A DNA stretch of 64,000 nucleotides from Dyella japonica DSM 16301 (lineage in GTDB: Bacteria > Pseudomonadota > Gammaproteobacteria > Xanthomonadales > Rhodanobacteraceae), in NCBI RefSeq assembly GCF_001010355.1, contig NZ_JPLA01000013.1, positions 186,418 to 250,417 of the forward strand. Reading direction: 5' to 3'. The position numbers and the translations under genes were made by a program. The notes under the pieces were generated by a model. It did not search any database, was not told the DNA's origin, and was given only the letters and a program-made list of their open reading frames with translations. Positions within the stretch are counted from its first letter, which is position 1, and each line of letters begins with the position of its first letter. Shown one piece after another: positions 7,686-16,857 of the stretch.

Positions 7686-9722
7686 TCACGGGCCCGCACC
7701 GACGGCTTTGAGATAGCGGTCATACCAGGCCAGGTTGCGTTCCATCCGGTCGCGCAGATAGCTCGGCACGGTCAACCCGTGATGCTGGCCGGGATACATC
7801 ACCAGTTCGGTGGGAATGCCCAGCGAACGCAGCGCCTGGTACATCTGCTCGGCGCCGATGCAGGGCACATTGAAGTCGCGCTCGCCGCACTGGAACATCG
7901 TCGGCGTCCTGATCCGGTCCGCATGCAGGAACGGATAGCTGGCGCGGTCGTAGGCATCGCGGTTGGCCCAGGGCGTGCCGAGTTCGAGTTCGTACTCGCG
8001 TGCGTACTCGTCGTCGCCGTACATGCCATACATGTTGCCGGAGCCGGCGCCCGCGATGGCGGCCTTGAAACGCGTGTCGCGGGCGATGACCTCGTCGGTA
8101 AGGATGGCGCCATAACTCCAGCCACCGATGCCCAGCCGGGCGGGATCGGCAACGCCAAGCGCTACCGCGCGATCGACGCCGGCAAGCACATCCTGCGTGT
8201 CCTTGTTGCCCCAGTCGGCATAGATCGCCTTGGCGAACTCGAAACCGCGGCCCGAGCTGCCGCGAGGATTCACGGCGAGCACCGCGTAGCCATGCGCCGC
8301 GTAGACCTGCCAGTCGGGCATGAATTCATGGCTGAACTGGTACACCGGGCCGCCATGGACACGCACGATGGTTGGATAGCGGCGGCCGGGCACATAGCCA
8401 ATCGGCTTGGTGAGCAGGGCATCCAGCGCGGTTCCATCGGCGCTCTGCAGGTGGAGCGTTTCAGTGGTCGCCAGATGCTTTTGATCCAGCCACGGGTTCG
8501 GGTCGTCCAGGAGACGCAACTTGTCCTGCTCGACCGCCGACAGTTGTGGCGGATGCAGGCTATCGCCGCCCAGTACGACGACGCGGCCGTTGGCTGACAC
8601 ATCCAGGTCGGTGTCGAAACGGTCACCGTGGGTCAGTTCGGTGATCTTGCCGCTGGGCAGATCGATGCGCGACAGATGCGTGACCTGCGCCTGTTCGATC
8701 AAGGCATAGACGCTGCGCCCATCGGGCGACCAGCGCGGCTTGGTGAAGCACCGATCGATCGGCGCCGGGATCGTGGCCTTGCCAGTGGCGACATCGATGA
8801 TGGCGAGCTGCCAGGGTGCGTAGTAGATCCACTTGTCCTCGCCGCTTTGCAGATAGGCGATGCGCGTGCTGTCGGGACTCCATGCCGGGCGCGTTTCCCA
8901 GTACGGATCGAGATCGGCCCCTGCGAAGGTGGTGAGCTGCCGCTCCTTGGCGCCGGCGCGCGGGGCGATCACATAGATGTCGAAGTTGAGGTGACGATCG
9001 GGATCAGCGCCGCGCTTGGTGACATAGGCGATCAGCTTGCCGTCCGGCGACCAGGCCGGCAGCTGCTCGTCGTGACTACCCGTGGTGATCTGCGTGGCCG
9101 CGCCGCTGGCGATGTCGACCAGGTAGAGATGCTTGTGGCGATTGCCCAGCCAGCCGGTGTCATCGTCCTTGAACTGGAAGCGGTCGGTGACGATGGGCAG
9201 CGGATGCTTGGGCTTCTTCGTGCCAGGCGGATATTCGGGATCGAAGGCAATCGCTGCCAGCTGCTTGCCATCGGGCGAGAGCACGAAGTCCTCGACGCCA
9301 CTCGGCAGGTTGGTGGCGCGATGCGCTTCGCCACCGTCCGCGGGCATCACCCAGACCTGGGTCTTGGTATCGTCGTCACTGGCTTCGCCATCGACCTTGC
9401 GATCGGACAGGAAGGCGATGAATCGGCCATCGGCCGACCACTGAGGGCGGCTTTCGCTGCTGTCCGGTGTATGGGTCAGCTGCACGCGGCCGCTGCCGTC
9501 GTAGCGCACGCGCCACAGGTCCGACTGCGGTTCGTCGCGCTCCAGATTGGCCGTGCTCACGGTGTAGATGATGGACGTACCGTCGCGCGACAACGCCGGT
9601 TCACTGACTTCGGCAAGGCGATTGATATCGGCAGCGTTGAAGCGCGTGTCGTCGGCTTGGGCGGCGCTGGGGCTGCACAGCAGCGCCCATAGGACCAAAG
9701 GCAGGCACGGGTTTCGCTTCAT
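7686..9722 (-). CDS. Exported S9 prolyl-oligopeptidase-family serine peptidase
   Basis: 678 residues with a signal peptide (ends SAAQADD). The N-terminal part (about 30-400) is a TolB/PD40 beta-propeller with repeated SPDGK/SADGR blades; the C-terminal part is an alpha/beta hydrolase. The catalytic triad is read as Ser536 in GGWSYG, Asp616 in GERDFN and His648 in QHHG. Such enzymes cleave short acyl- or proline-containing peptides admitted through the propeller. Its start overlaps the stop of the upstream propeller/metallohydrolase gene (ATGA at 9719-9722), making it the last gene of a seven-gene operon. A dipeptidyl- or acylaminoacyl-peptidase role is likely; specificity is not predictable here. 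Confidence 0.88.
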   Translation of the reverse strand: MKRNPCLPLVLWALLCSPSAAQADDTRFNAADINRLAEVSEPALSRDGTSIIYTVSTANLERDEPQSDLWRVRYDGSGRVQLTHTPDSSESRPQWSADGRFIAFLSDRKVDGEASDDDTKTQVWVMPADGGEAHRATNLPSGVEDFVLSPDGKQLAAIAFDPEYPPGTKKPKHPLPIVTDRFQFKDDDTGWLGNRHKHLYLVDIASGAATQITTGSHDEQLPAWSPDGKLIAYVTKRGADPDRHLNFDIYVIAPRAGAKERQLTTFAGADLDPYWETRPAWSPDSTRIAYLQSGEDKWIYYAPWQLAIIDVATGKATIPAPIDRCFTKPRWSPDGRSVYALIEQAQVTHLSRIDLPSGKITELTHGDRFDTDLDVSANGRVVVLGGDSLHPPQLSAVEQDKLRLLDDPNPWLDQKHLATTETLHLQSADGTALDALLTKPIGYVPGRRYPTIVRVHGGPVYQFSHEFMPDWQVYAAHGYAVLAVNPRGSSGRGFEFAKAIYADWGNKDTQDVLAGVDRAVALGVADPARLGIGGWSYGAILTDEVIARDTRFKAAIAGAGSGNMYGMYGDDEYAREYELELGTPWANRDAYDRASYPFLHADRIRTPTMFQCGERDFNVPCIGAEQMYQALRSLGIPTELVMYPGQHHGLTVPSYLRDRMERNLAWYDRYLKAVGAGP

Positions 9723-12262
9723 CGGGTGCCTCGGGAGGGTTCGGTGGAAGTCGGGTGGCCGGTCATGGCGCGATAAGCCTCGCGTGCCTGGTTGAGGTAG
9801 TCGAGCGTCGCCCGCTTTTCCTCGGCGGTGTTGTAGTCATCGCGTGCGGAGGCCGCTTCGATGGTTCGCGTCAACCAGTCGGCAAACCAGGCGGCGTCGC
9901 CGGGCGCACTTGGTGCACGCACGTGGTCGCCAAGCCAGACCGGGTTGGTGGTGGCATAGGGATAGATATCCAGCACCTGCGGATCGCCGCCCTCGTTCCA
10001 TGCGCGCAGCAGCAGCCAGCCGCCATCGAGTTCGATCTCGCCTTCGGCGTCGAACGCATGATGGTCACCGCCGAGCGCAAAGGCTTTCACCACGTTGCCG
10101 TTATGCACGAGCTCCAGGTGCTCCACCGCCACCGGCGAGCGCAGGGCGACGCGGTAGTGATGTTTGCCTGGGGCGACCGAGTCACCGGGTTTGGCGTTAT
10201 CGAGTAGAAGGCCGAGCAGCGGCCCGTTGCTGGCAAAGCCGTGACCTGCTTTCAACGCCGCCATGGCCGACGCTGCATCGCGCTTGCCTGCGGTATCAAG
10301 AAACACGCGGTTGAGACCGACCGGCCCCCGCAACGAGGCGTAGTTCGCCATCGCATCTGTGCCCGAACCGGTGGGCAGATGGAAGCCAAGGTTGAGCAGC
10401 CGATACCAGACCTGTGCGGTCGCCTTGTGGTCGGAGAAGCCGATCACTTCGATGTAATCCACCTTGCCGTTGATCACGTCGGCTGGCAGCTCGTTGCTGA
10501 GCACGGCGTCATGTGCGGGGTCGGGCAGCGTATCGAACGGATGCACATAGCCGACCAGGCCGCCCTGTGCGTGCGCGAGATCCGCAATCACGCCGTTGTG
10601 CGGATACGGGCTGGCCATTGCCGTGTGCCGGTAGGCGGAAAAATCCGGCGTGATGTAGTGGTCGCCGAGATTGAGCAGTCCCAGATGCCCCCAGAAACTG
10701 GTGTGATACTCCTGGCCGTGCAATACCAGGCTACGCGGCAGGCTGGCCGGATCGGCATCGGTGCGGAACGAGGCAATATCGGGAATGCGCTCCTCCTTGT
10801 TGACCACCAGGTCGTAGGCGAGATCGAGATCCTCGGCGCGCGCCTGTTGCGCGAGATGGGCCGGCGTATTGCGATAGTGGCCGCCATAATTCATATGGAT
10901 ATGCAGGTCGGCGCTGATCCAGTGGCCAAACGCCGCGGGCAGCGGTTGCGGAACGAGTGCGGCGCGCACCGGCGTGTCGTGGCCCGCTGAAGCATTTACC
11001 GTCTTGCGCCAGGGTGCATAGGCAAAGCCGTGTTGCACCCAGAGCTTGACGGCACCCGCGGGCACGTCCAGCGCGCAGGGCGGCGCGCAATGGAAATAAT
11101 GGGTTTCGGCCGATTGCAGTGAGCGATCAAAGCCGTCGTCGGCATGCATCCAGGCATCGTCGGGTGCATAGGCGCGGCCATCGTTGCCAAGCACGGCGAC
11201 GCGCGCGGGCGTGCGTTCGCCATGTTCGTCGACGATGTCGAGCACCAGGCGGGCGTATGGTGCCTTGTACTGGCGATGGGTGGGCGTCACCGTGGTGGTG
11301 GCGCCGCCCAGTGTGGTGACCACGCGAAGCGTGGTGTTGCCGGCCTGATTGTCGACGTAGACGATGCGTTTGCCATCGGGCGACCAGCGCGCATTGCGGC
11401 GGTCGAACTCGCCGAAGGTCAGCGGCAGCGGCGCAGCGCCGGTGCTCGTGGTCAGCCACAGCTGTTGCCACTGGCGACCGTGATAGCTGGTGTAGAGCAG
11501 GCGCCTCCCATCCGGGTTGAGTTCGGGGTGCGCGTTCCAGCTGGTTTCTTCGCTGAGCAACTTGCTGCGCTTGCCCGGATCGGCAACCGGCACCGACCAC
11601 AGATCGCCCGTGCCCCAGGCGATCTCCGGATTGCTGACGTAGTACAGGGCCTTGCCGTCCGGCGACCAGGAGGGATTGATGGCGTGGTCGTACGCCGAAT
11701 AGTAGTAACGGTCCAGCGCCGTCTTGCGTTCGCCGAGCAGGGGGCGTGCGTGGTGCAGGCCATTCGCATCGATGTCGGCAATGAACAGGTTGAAATGGCC
11801 GGTGCCCTGCGTCGATACCCAGGCGAGCTGCCGCCCATCCGGAGACAGGCGCGGCTCGACATTCACCGCGCCACCGGAAGTCAACGCGTGCTCGCGTCCC
11901 GTCGCCAGATCGATACGCCACAGTTCGATGCCGTTGCCGTCGTGGCGGGTGAACACCACACTGCGGCCATCGCGCGCGACCTCTGGCTGATTGTCGTAGG
12001 CGCGCGGGGCGTGGGTCAGCTCGATCGCGGTATCGCCGTCGATGCGCTGCCGCCACAGCGAGCCGCCCATGCTGTAGACCAGGGTGTCGCCGTCGGGCGT
12101 GAAGCTGGCGAAGTCAGGTCCGGTGGTGAGCTGCGGGATGTACAGTTCGCGCCAGTAATAGTTGTGCGGCAGGTCGACCTGCTTGAGCACGCTTTCGCGC
12201 GCCGCCTGCGCCGTGCCGGCGCAAGCGAGCAGAGTTAGTGCGATGACCAGGCGGCGCCGCAT
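9719..12262 (-). CDS. Exported beta-propeller protein with C-terminal CehA/McbA-type metallohydrolase domain
   Basis: 847 residues from an ATG four bases after the aminotransferase stop; the signal peptide begins MRRRLVIALTLLACAG. Residues about 35-370 form a TolB-like WD40/PD40 propeller with repeated SPDGK-type blades. A beta-rich linker leads to a metallohydrolase domain starting at WISADLHIHMNYGG, with further histidines in HGQEYH, YVHPFD and the SGTDAM segment. This resembles the PHP-like CehA/McbA group, which includes carbaryl hydrolase. The arrangement suggests hydrolysis of an amide, ester or phosphoester in a substrate gripped by the propeller. It is translationally coupled to the downstream S9 peptidase. 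Activity is inferred by family only. Confidence 0.75.
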   Translation of the reverse strand: MRRRLVIALTLLACAGTAQAARESVLKQVDLPHNYYWRELYIPQLTTGPDFASFTPDGDTLVYSMGGSLWRQRIDGDTAIELTHAPRAYDNQPEVARDGRSVVFTRHDGNGIELWRIDLATGREHALTSGGAVNVEPRLSPDGRQLAWVSTQGTGHFNLFIADIDANGLHHARPLLGERKTALDRYYYSAYDHAINPSWSPDGKALYYVSNPEIAWGTGDLWSVPVADPGKRSKLLSEETSWNAHPELNPDGRRLLYTSYHGRQWQQLWLTTSTGAAPLPLTFGEFDRRNARWSPDGKRIVYVDNQAGNTTLRVVTTLGGATTTVTPTHRQYKAPYARLVLDIVDEHGERTPARVAVLGNDGRAYAPDDAWMHADDGFDRSLQSAETHYFHCAPPCALDVPAGAVKLWVQHGFAYAPWRKTVNASAGHDTPVRAALVPQPLPAAFGHWISADLHIHMNYGGHYRNTPAHLAQQARAEDLDLAYDLVVNKEERIPDIASFRTDADPASLPRSLVLHGQEYHTSFWGHLGLLNLGDHYITPDFSAYRHTAMASPYPHNGVIADLAHAQGGLVGYVHPFDTLPDPAHDAVLSNELPADVINGKVDYIEVIGFSDHKATAQVWYRLLNLGFHLPTGSGTDAMANYASLRGPVGLNRVFLDTAGKRDAASAMAALKAGHGFASNGPLLGLLLDNAKPGDSVAPGKHHYRVALRSPVAVEHLELVHNGNVVKAFALGGDHHAFDAEGEIELDGGWLLLRAWNEGGDPQVLDIYPYATTNPVWLGDHVRAPSAPGDAAWFADWLTRTIEAASARDDYNTAEEKRATLDYLNQAREAYRAMTGHPTSTEPSRGTR

Positions 12263-12266
12263 CGGG

Positions 12267-13616
12267 TCAGTGGCCCGCCAGTGCCTGATCGAGACTGGCG
12301 CGCAGCAGGACCATGGCCTCGTCAATCTCGCTGTTGCTCACGCTCAGCGGCGGCATGAAGCGCACCGTACTGGTGCCGCACGAGAGCAACAGCAGTCCGT
12401 TGTGGAAGGCGCGGGTGACCACGGCGTCGCACAAGGCGCGGGCCGGCGTGCGTTCGGCGTCGGCTTCCACCAATTCCATCCCGATCATCAAGCCCTTGCC
12501 GCGCAGCTCACCGATGCAGGGATAGTCGCGCGCCAGCTCGTGCAGGCGTGCCATGAAATGCGCGCCGGCGGCTGCGGCATTGTCAGCCAGGCCTTCGGAG
12601 ACGAGATCAAGGGTGGCATTGGCCGCGGCGCAAGCGAGTGGATTGCCGCCATAGGTGTTGCCGTGTGCGCCGCGTTTCCACTGCGACATCAGCGATTTCT
12701 TGGCGACCACCGCACCGATCGGCAAGCCCGAGCCCAGGCCCTTGGCCAGCGTCATGATGTCCGGCACCACGCCAGTGTGCTCGCACGCAAACATCTTGCC
12801 GGTGCGGCCCACGCCTGATTGCACTTCGTCGAAGATCAGCAGGATGCCGTGCTCGTCGCAGAGCTTGCGCAGCCCCGCGAGAAAACCATCCGGCGGAACA
12901 ATGTAGCCACCTTCACCCTGGATCGGTTCGACCAGGAACGCCGCCACTTCGGATGCTGGCACGCTGCGCTCGAACAGCATGCGGATATAGTCGAGCACCG
13001 CCTTGCCCTGGTCGGCGCCGGCGAACAGCGGTCGAAAAGAATTTGGATACGGCACATGGGTCACGCCCGGCATGGTGGGTGCGAAGCCCAGCTGCTGCGT
13101 GTACTTGCTCGAGGTGAACGACAGCGAGCCCATGGTGCGGCCATGAAAGCCGCCCAGAAAGCCGATATAGCGCGGTCGCCGCGTGACATAGCGCGCCAGT
13201 TTCAATGCGCCTTCCACCGCCTCGGTACCGGACTGGCACAGAAAGCTCATCGCCGCCTCGCCCGCCAGGGTCTGCATCGGCGCCACGCGCGCCAGGCGTT
13301 CGCCCAGGCCGAGCATCTGCGCATGCCAGTAGTCGCTGGAGATATGCAGGAACTGATCGGCGGCCTTTTTGACCGCATCCACCACGCGCGGATGCGCATG
13401 ACCGGTGGCGCACACCGCGATGCCCGCGGCGAAATCGAGGAAGCGGTTGCCGTCGACATCCCACACTTCGGTGCCGCGGCCGTGCGACATCGCGAACGGA
13501 TAGTCGCGCGGATACGAGGGCGAGATCACCTCGGCGTCGCGTGCGATCATCGCGGCGGCCTTTGGGCCGGGCAGGGCAGTCTTGATGTGAGCCGGATTGG
13601 GCACGGTCATGGTCAC
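12267..13616 (-). CDS. Class III aminotransferase (4-aminobutyrate aminotransferase-like)
   Basis: 449 residues, normal length for fold-type I class III transaminases. The PLP-binding lysine is in TLAKGLGSGLPIG, the cofactor-stacking aspartate in IFDEVQSGVGRTG, and QSGTEAVEGALK is the phosphate-binding region. This group transfers omega- or beta-amino groups from GABA, ornithine, lysine-like or beta-amino acids to 2-oxoglutarate or pyruvate. Its ATG overlaps the stop of the CoA-transferase beta-like gene (13613-13616). Being in one operon with a second class III aminotransferase, an aldehyde dehydrogenase and a CoA-transferase, it probably removes one of two amino groups of the pathway substrate. 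Confidence 0.87.
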   Translation of the reverse strand: MTMTVPNPAHIKTALPGPKAAAMIARDAEVISPSYPRDYPFAMSHGRGTEVWDVDGNRFLDFAAGIAVCATGHAHPRVVDAVKKAADQFLHISSDYWHAQMLGLGERLARVAPMQTLAGEAAMSFLCQSGTEAVEGALKLARYVTRRPRYIGFLGGFHGRTMGSLSFTSSKYTQQLGFAPTMPGVTHVPYPNSFRPLFAGADQGKAVLDYIRMLFERSVPASEVAAFLVEPIQGEGGYIVPPDGFLAGLRKLCDEHGILLIFDEVQSGVGRTGKMFACEHTGVVPDIMTLAKGLGSGLPIGAVVAKKSLMSQWKRGAHGNTYGGNPLACAAANATLDLVSEGLADNAAAAGAHFMARLHELARDYPCIGELRGKGLMIGMELVEADAERTPARALCDAVVTRAFHNGLLLLSCGTSTVRFMPPLSVSNSEIDEAMVLLRASLDQALAGH

Positions 13617-14416
13617 GGCAATCCTTCAGCGGGCAGCGGAATATGGACGGGGCGTGCGTGCGCCTCGACGGTGCGCGCATTGAGTGCGCGCAAAGTGTTG
13701 AGTTCGTGAGCGGTCGGCTCGGCGATAGTGTCCAGGTGATCGGCGATCCGCAGCGGCCAGCCGATCGCGGCGCGTGCTTCGTCGACGCTCGTGCCGACGT
13801 ACAGCGCCACCAGTTGCAGCTCTTGGGTTTCAGGGTGCGGCGCGAGCAGGCCGACATCGGTGATCACCGCACGTGGTCCGCCGCCGAACGCACCGGAGCG
13901 TTCCCGCGCGCCATGGCCATCGAGATAGCCGGCGCTGGTGCGAAAGTCGAGCTGCTCGACGAAGCTGCGCGTGGACGCCTTCGCCATCACGAACACTTGC
14001 TTGGCATGCAGCGAGATTTCAGGTGCGCCGCCTGCGCCGGGAAGACGCGTTGTCGGTGCGTCATACGGACCGATCACCGTGCTGTTGAGATTGCCGTAGC
14101 GGTCGATCTGCGCCGCGCCGAGAAAACCTACGTCCACACGGCCTGCCTGCAGGTAGTAACTGAATACCTCCGGCAGCGAGATCACGCAGGCGGCGGTTTC
14201 GGCCAGTTCGCCGTCGCCGATCGATAGGGGAAGTACAACCGGCCGCGTGCCGATGGTGCCCGATTCGTAGATCAGCACGATGCCTGGTGCATGCGTCAGC
14301 CGGGCCAGGTTGCAGGCGGCGCTAGGCAGCCCGATGCCGACGAAACAGACGGCGTGGTCGGCCAGCAGGCGCGAGGCGGCGATGGTCATCCATTCGTCGC
14401 GGGTGCAATCACTCAT
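13613..14416 (-). CDS. CoA-transferase subunit B (family I, glutaconate/3-oxoadipate type)
   Basis: 267 residues. The start at 14416 is set by the ATGA overlap with the subunit A stop (14413-14416); the longer open frame is not needed. Glycine-rich segments (FVGIGLPSAACNLARL, YESGTIGTRP) and LGAAQIDRYGNLNST mark the beta subunit of family I CoA-transferases. In characterised members the catalytic glutamate lies in this subunit, here most likely the Glu of YESGTIG. It pairs with the adjacent subunit A to load an organic acid with CoA from succinyl- or acetyl-CoA. With the PcaF-like thiolase at 19094 it would form the standard activation-and-thiolysis step for a 3-oxoacid. Confidence 0.83.
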   Translation of the reverse strand: MSDCTRDEWMTIAASRLLADHAVCFVGIGLPSAACNLARLTHAPGIVLIYESGTIGTRPVVLPLSIGDGELAETAACVISLPEVFSYYLQAGRVDVGFLGAAQIDRYGNLNSTVIGPYDAPTTRLPGAGGAPEISLHAKQVFVMAKASTRSFVEQLDFRTSAGYLDGHGARERSGAFGGGPRAVITDVGLLAPHPETQELQLVALYVGTSVDEARAAIGWPLRIADHLDTIAEPTAHELNTLRALNARTVEAHARPVHIPLPAEGLP

Positions 14417-15258
14417 GAGGCCGCCTGCTGCAAGCCGGCCAGGAATGTCCGATGGTCGCGCGCGCCTATCACGTTGATGTCCATCCACGACCGGAAACTG
14501 TCGCGCTCCCGCGCAATCGCATCCCAGCGCTGGTAGAACGCGTTGTCGCGCGTGTAATGGCCTTGCGCATAGGACGGATACGCGCCGCCCGGACAATGCA
14601 CCACGGCACTGACGATCCAGTGCGGCAGCACGATTGCATTCATCGCCGGCGGCAGATCCTCGACGATCTCCTCGACGGTGACGATCAGCGTCTGCGCGGC
14701 CAGTGCGGCTTCGCGCGCGGCGCCGACGATGCCTTCGATCGCCACATTGCCTTCGCGGTCCGCACGCTGCGCATGCAGGATGGTGACGTCGGGATTGATC
14801 GCGGGAACGGCAGCCAGCGACTCGCCGGTGAAGGGGCAGGTGACGTGACGGATATTCGGATTGCGTGCGGGCAGGTCGGTGCCGACATAGCCGCGCAGCA
14901 CGCCAAACGGCAGCCGCGATGCGCCGGCGCAGAACGCCGTGGCCATGCCCGCGTGGCTGTGTTCGTCCAGTTCAAGTGCATTGGGCCACTGGTGTTCCAC
15001 GGCGTCACGCAGGCGATGCAGCGAACCCACCCCGGGATTGCCGCCCCAGGAAAAGGTGAGCTTGCGCGCGCAGCCCATGCCGATCATCTGGTCGTAGACC
15101 AGGTCCGGCGTCATGCGGATCAGGTGCAGATCGCGTCGGCGCTGGCGGATGATTTCGTGGCCCGCCGCAAACGGGATCAGGTGAGTAAAGCCTTCGAGCG
15201 CGATGCTGGCGCCATCGGCGACGCAGTTCTCGATCGCATCGGCTAGCGACAGATGCAT
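14413..15258 (-). CDS. CoA-transferase subunit A (family I, glutaconate/3-oxoadipate type)
   Basis: 281 residues from the ATG at 15258, four bases after the aldehyde dehydrogenase stop. The segment EGFTHLIPFAAGHEIIRQ replaces the GGFG-type CoA-binding start of subunit A, and LTFSWGGNPGVGSLHRLRDA is typical of the glutaconate/IpdA-like branch. The CoA donor and acceptor cannot be read directly. The two subunits overlap by four bases, so balanced translation is expected. Within this operon it most likely activates the dicarboxylate or 3-oxo acid produced by the aminotransferases and aldehyde dehydrogenase. Confidence 0.83.
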   Translation of the reverse strand: MHLSLADAIENCVADGASIALEGFTHLIPFAAGHEIIRQRRRDLHLIRMTPDLVYDQMIGMGCARKLTFSWGGNPGVGSLHRLRDAVEHQWPNALELDEHSHAGMATAFCAGASRLPFGVLRGYVGTDLPARNPNIRHVTCPFTGESLAAVPAINPDVTILHAQRADREGNVAIEGIVGAAREAALAAQTLIVTVEEIVEDLPPAMNAIVLPHWIVSAVVHCPGGAYPSYAQGHYTRDNAFYQRWDAIARERDSFRSWMDINVIGARDHRTFLAGLQQAAS

Positions 15259-15262
15259 GGGC

Positions 15263-16846
15263 TTACTCCACCACCGTGCGCGACTGCTCGCGCAGGTATT
15301 GCGCGAGGTAATAGAACGAGGCGATGGCCTTGCCGGTGGAGCCCGAACCTTTCCAGCCGCCAAACGGCTGGTAGCCCGGCCACGCGCCGGTGGTGGCGCC
15401 TTGCGGACGGTTGGCATAGGTCACGCCCGCTTCGATATGGTCGTGGAACCACGGCACTTCGTCCTCGCTGCCGAAGAATCCCGCGGTGAGGCCCATCGGC
15501 GAGTCATTGGCCAGGCGCATCGCTTCCTCGCGATCCTGGTAACGATGCAGCATCAGGATGGGCACGAACATCTCCTGCTGCCACAGCGGGTGCGACAGTG
15601 GGGCCTCGGCCAGCAGCGGTTCGACGTAGTAGCCGTTGGAAAGCGCCGGTTCGGCTGCCTGGCCTTCGCCCAGCTGCGCGCCACCGGTGATCAGGCGCGC
15701 GCCGCCACTGCGCAGCGCGTCGGCGTACTGCCGATAGTTGGCATAGGCCGTCGCGTTGACCACGGGGCCCAGCCAGTGCTCGCGGCGACGCGGATCGCCG
15801 ATACGGAGTGCAGCGATCTGAGCCTGCATGCGTTCGATCAGGGCATCGGCGACTTGCTCGTGCACGTATAGCCGCGACAGCGCGGAACACTTCTGGCCGC
15901 CCATCCCAAAGGCCGAGCGCACGATGCCGGAAGCCGCGCGATCGAGGTCCGCGTGCTCGGTGACGATGCACGGATTCTTGCCGCCCATCTCCGCGATGCA
16001 GGGGCGCGGATAGGTGCCGCCGTTCATCTGCTGCATCAGCTGGCGGCCCACAGGCACCGAGCCGGTGAAGGTGATGCCCGCCGTATGCGGGTGACGTACC
16101 AGTGCCTCGCCCACCTCGCGTCCCGCACCGGAGAGATAGTTGAAGACGCCGGGCGGCAATCCCGCGTCGCGGATGCAGTCGGCCAGCAGGCGTCCGGCCC
16201 AGGGCGTATCCGTGGCGCCCTTGAGCACCACCGTATTGCCGGTCACCAGCGCAGCAGCAGCGGGGCCGCCGGCCAGGGCGAGCGGAAAATTGAACGGGGC
16301 AATCACCACCCATACGCCGTAAGGGCGCATCACGCTGGCGTTGTGCGACGCCGCGCCCTCCATCGGATCGTCCGGCAGCACGTTGGTGTAGCCGGCATGG
16401 CTTTCGAAGTCGTCGGCATAGTGACGGAAGAAATCGACCGTCTCCTGCGCCTCGCCCAGCGCCTCCATGCGGTTCTTGCCCACTTCGAGGGTGAGTGCGG
16501 CGGCGATGTCGTAGACGCGCTCTTCCATGATCTCGCCAGCGCGGCGGATCAGACGTGCGCGCTCGGCCACGGGGGTGGCGCGCCAGGCCGGATACGCCGC
16601 GCGCGCCGCCTCCATGGCGGCATGGGCATCGGTGGCGTCGGCCAGCGCAAAGGAGCCCAGGCGCAGGCTGCGGTCGAACGGTGCGTGGCGTTCCACATAT
16701 TGCGCAGCGTCGCAGTCAACGCCGTCGATGAACAGCGGATGGCGCGCACCGGCTTTCGCTTCGACGCGCGTCATGGCTTCCTCGAAGCGCTGGTGCATCG
16801 CTTCCGGTGGGTTGTACATGGTCGCGTAGGTGAGGCGGAAGCTCAT
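15263..16846 (-). CDS. Aldehyde dehydrogenase, 1-pyrroline-5-carboxylate dehydrogenase-like
   Basis: 527 residues, the length of the P5C-dehydrogenase branch of the NAD(P)-dependent aldehyde dehydrogenase superfamily. NAD-binding TGSVPVGRQLM, general-base glutamate in EMGGKN and catalytic cysteine in GGQKCSALSR are all present; the last form is characteristic of P5C/glutamate-semialdehyde dehydrogenases. It should oxidise an omega-semialdehyde made by a neighbouring aminotransferase to the acid. It sits 11 bases after the first gene of the operon and 4 bases before the CoA-transferase. Glutamate semialdehyde, aminoadipate semialdehyde or succinate semialdehyde are all possible substrates. Confidence 0.87.
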   Translation of the reverse strand: MSFRLTYATMYNPPEAMHQRFEEAMTRVEAKAGARHPLFIDGVDCDAAQYVERHAPFDRSLRLGSFALADATDAHAAMEAARAAYPAWRATPVAERARLIRRAGEIMEERVYDIAAALTLEVGKNRMEALGEAQETVDFFRHYADDFESHAGYTNVLPDDPMEGAASHNASVMRPYGVWVVIAPFNFPLALAGGPAAAALVTGNTVVLKGATDTPWAGRLLADCIRDAGLPPGVFNYLSGAGREVGEALVRHPHTAGITFTGSVPVGRQLMQQMNGGTYPRPCIAEMGGKNPCIVTEHADLDRAASGIVRSAFGMGGQKCSALSRLYVHEQVADALIERMQAQIAALRIGDPRRREHWLGPVVNATAYANYRQYADALRSGGARLITGGAQLGEGQAAEPALSNGYYVEPLLAEAPLSHPLWQQEMFVPILMLHRYQDREEAMRLANDSPMGLTAGFFGSEDEVPWFHDHIEAGVTYANRPQGATTGAWPGYQPFGGWKGSGSTGKAIASFYYLAQYLREQSRTVVE

Positions 16847-16857
16847 GGATGTTTCCC

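Noticed and set aside
6448..7689. 413-codon minus-strand open frame
   Set aside because: Antisense to the DmpA/BapA-type peptidase, which has a signal peptide, ribosome site and active-site motifs.
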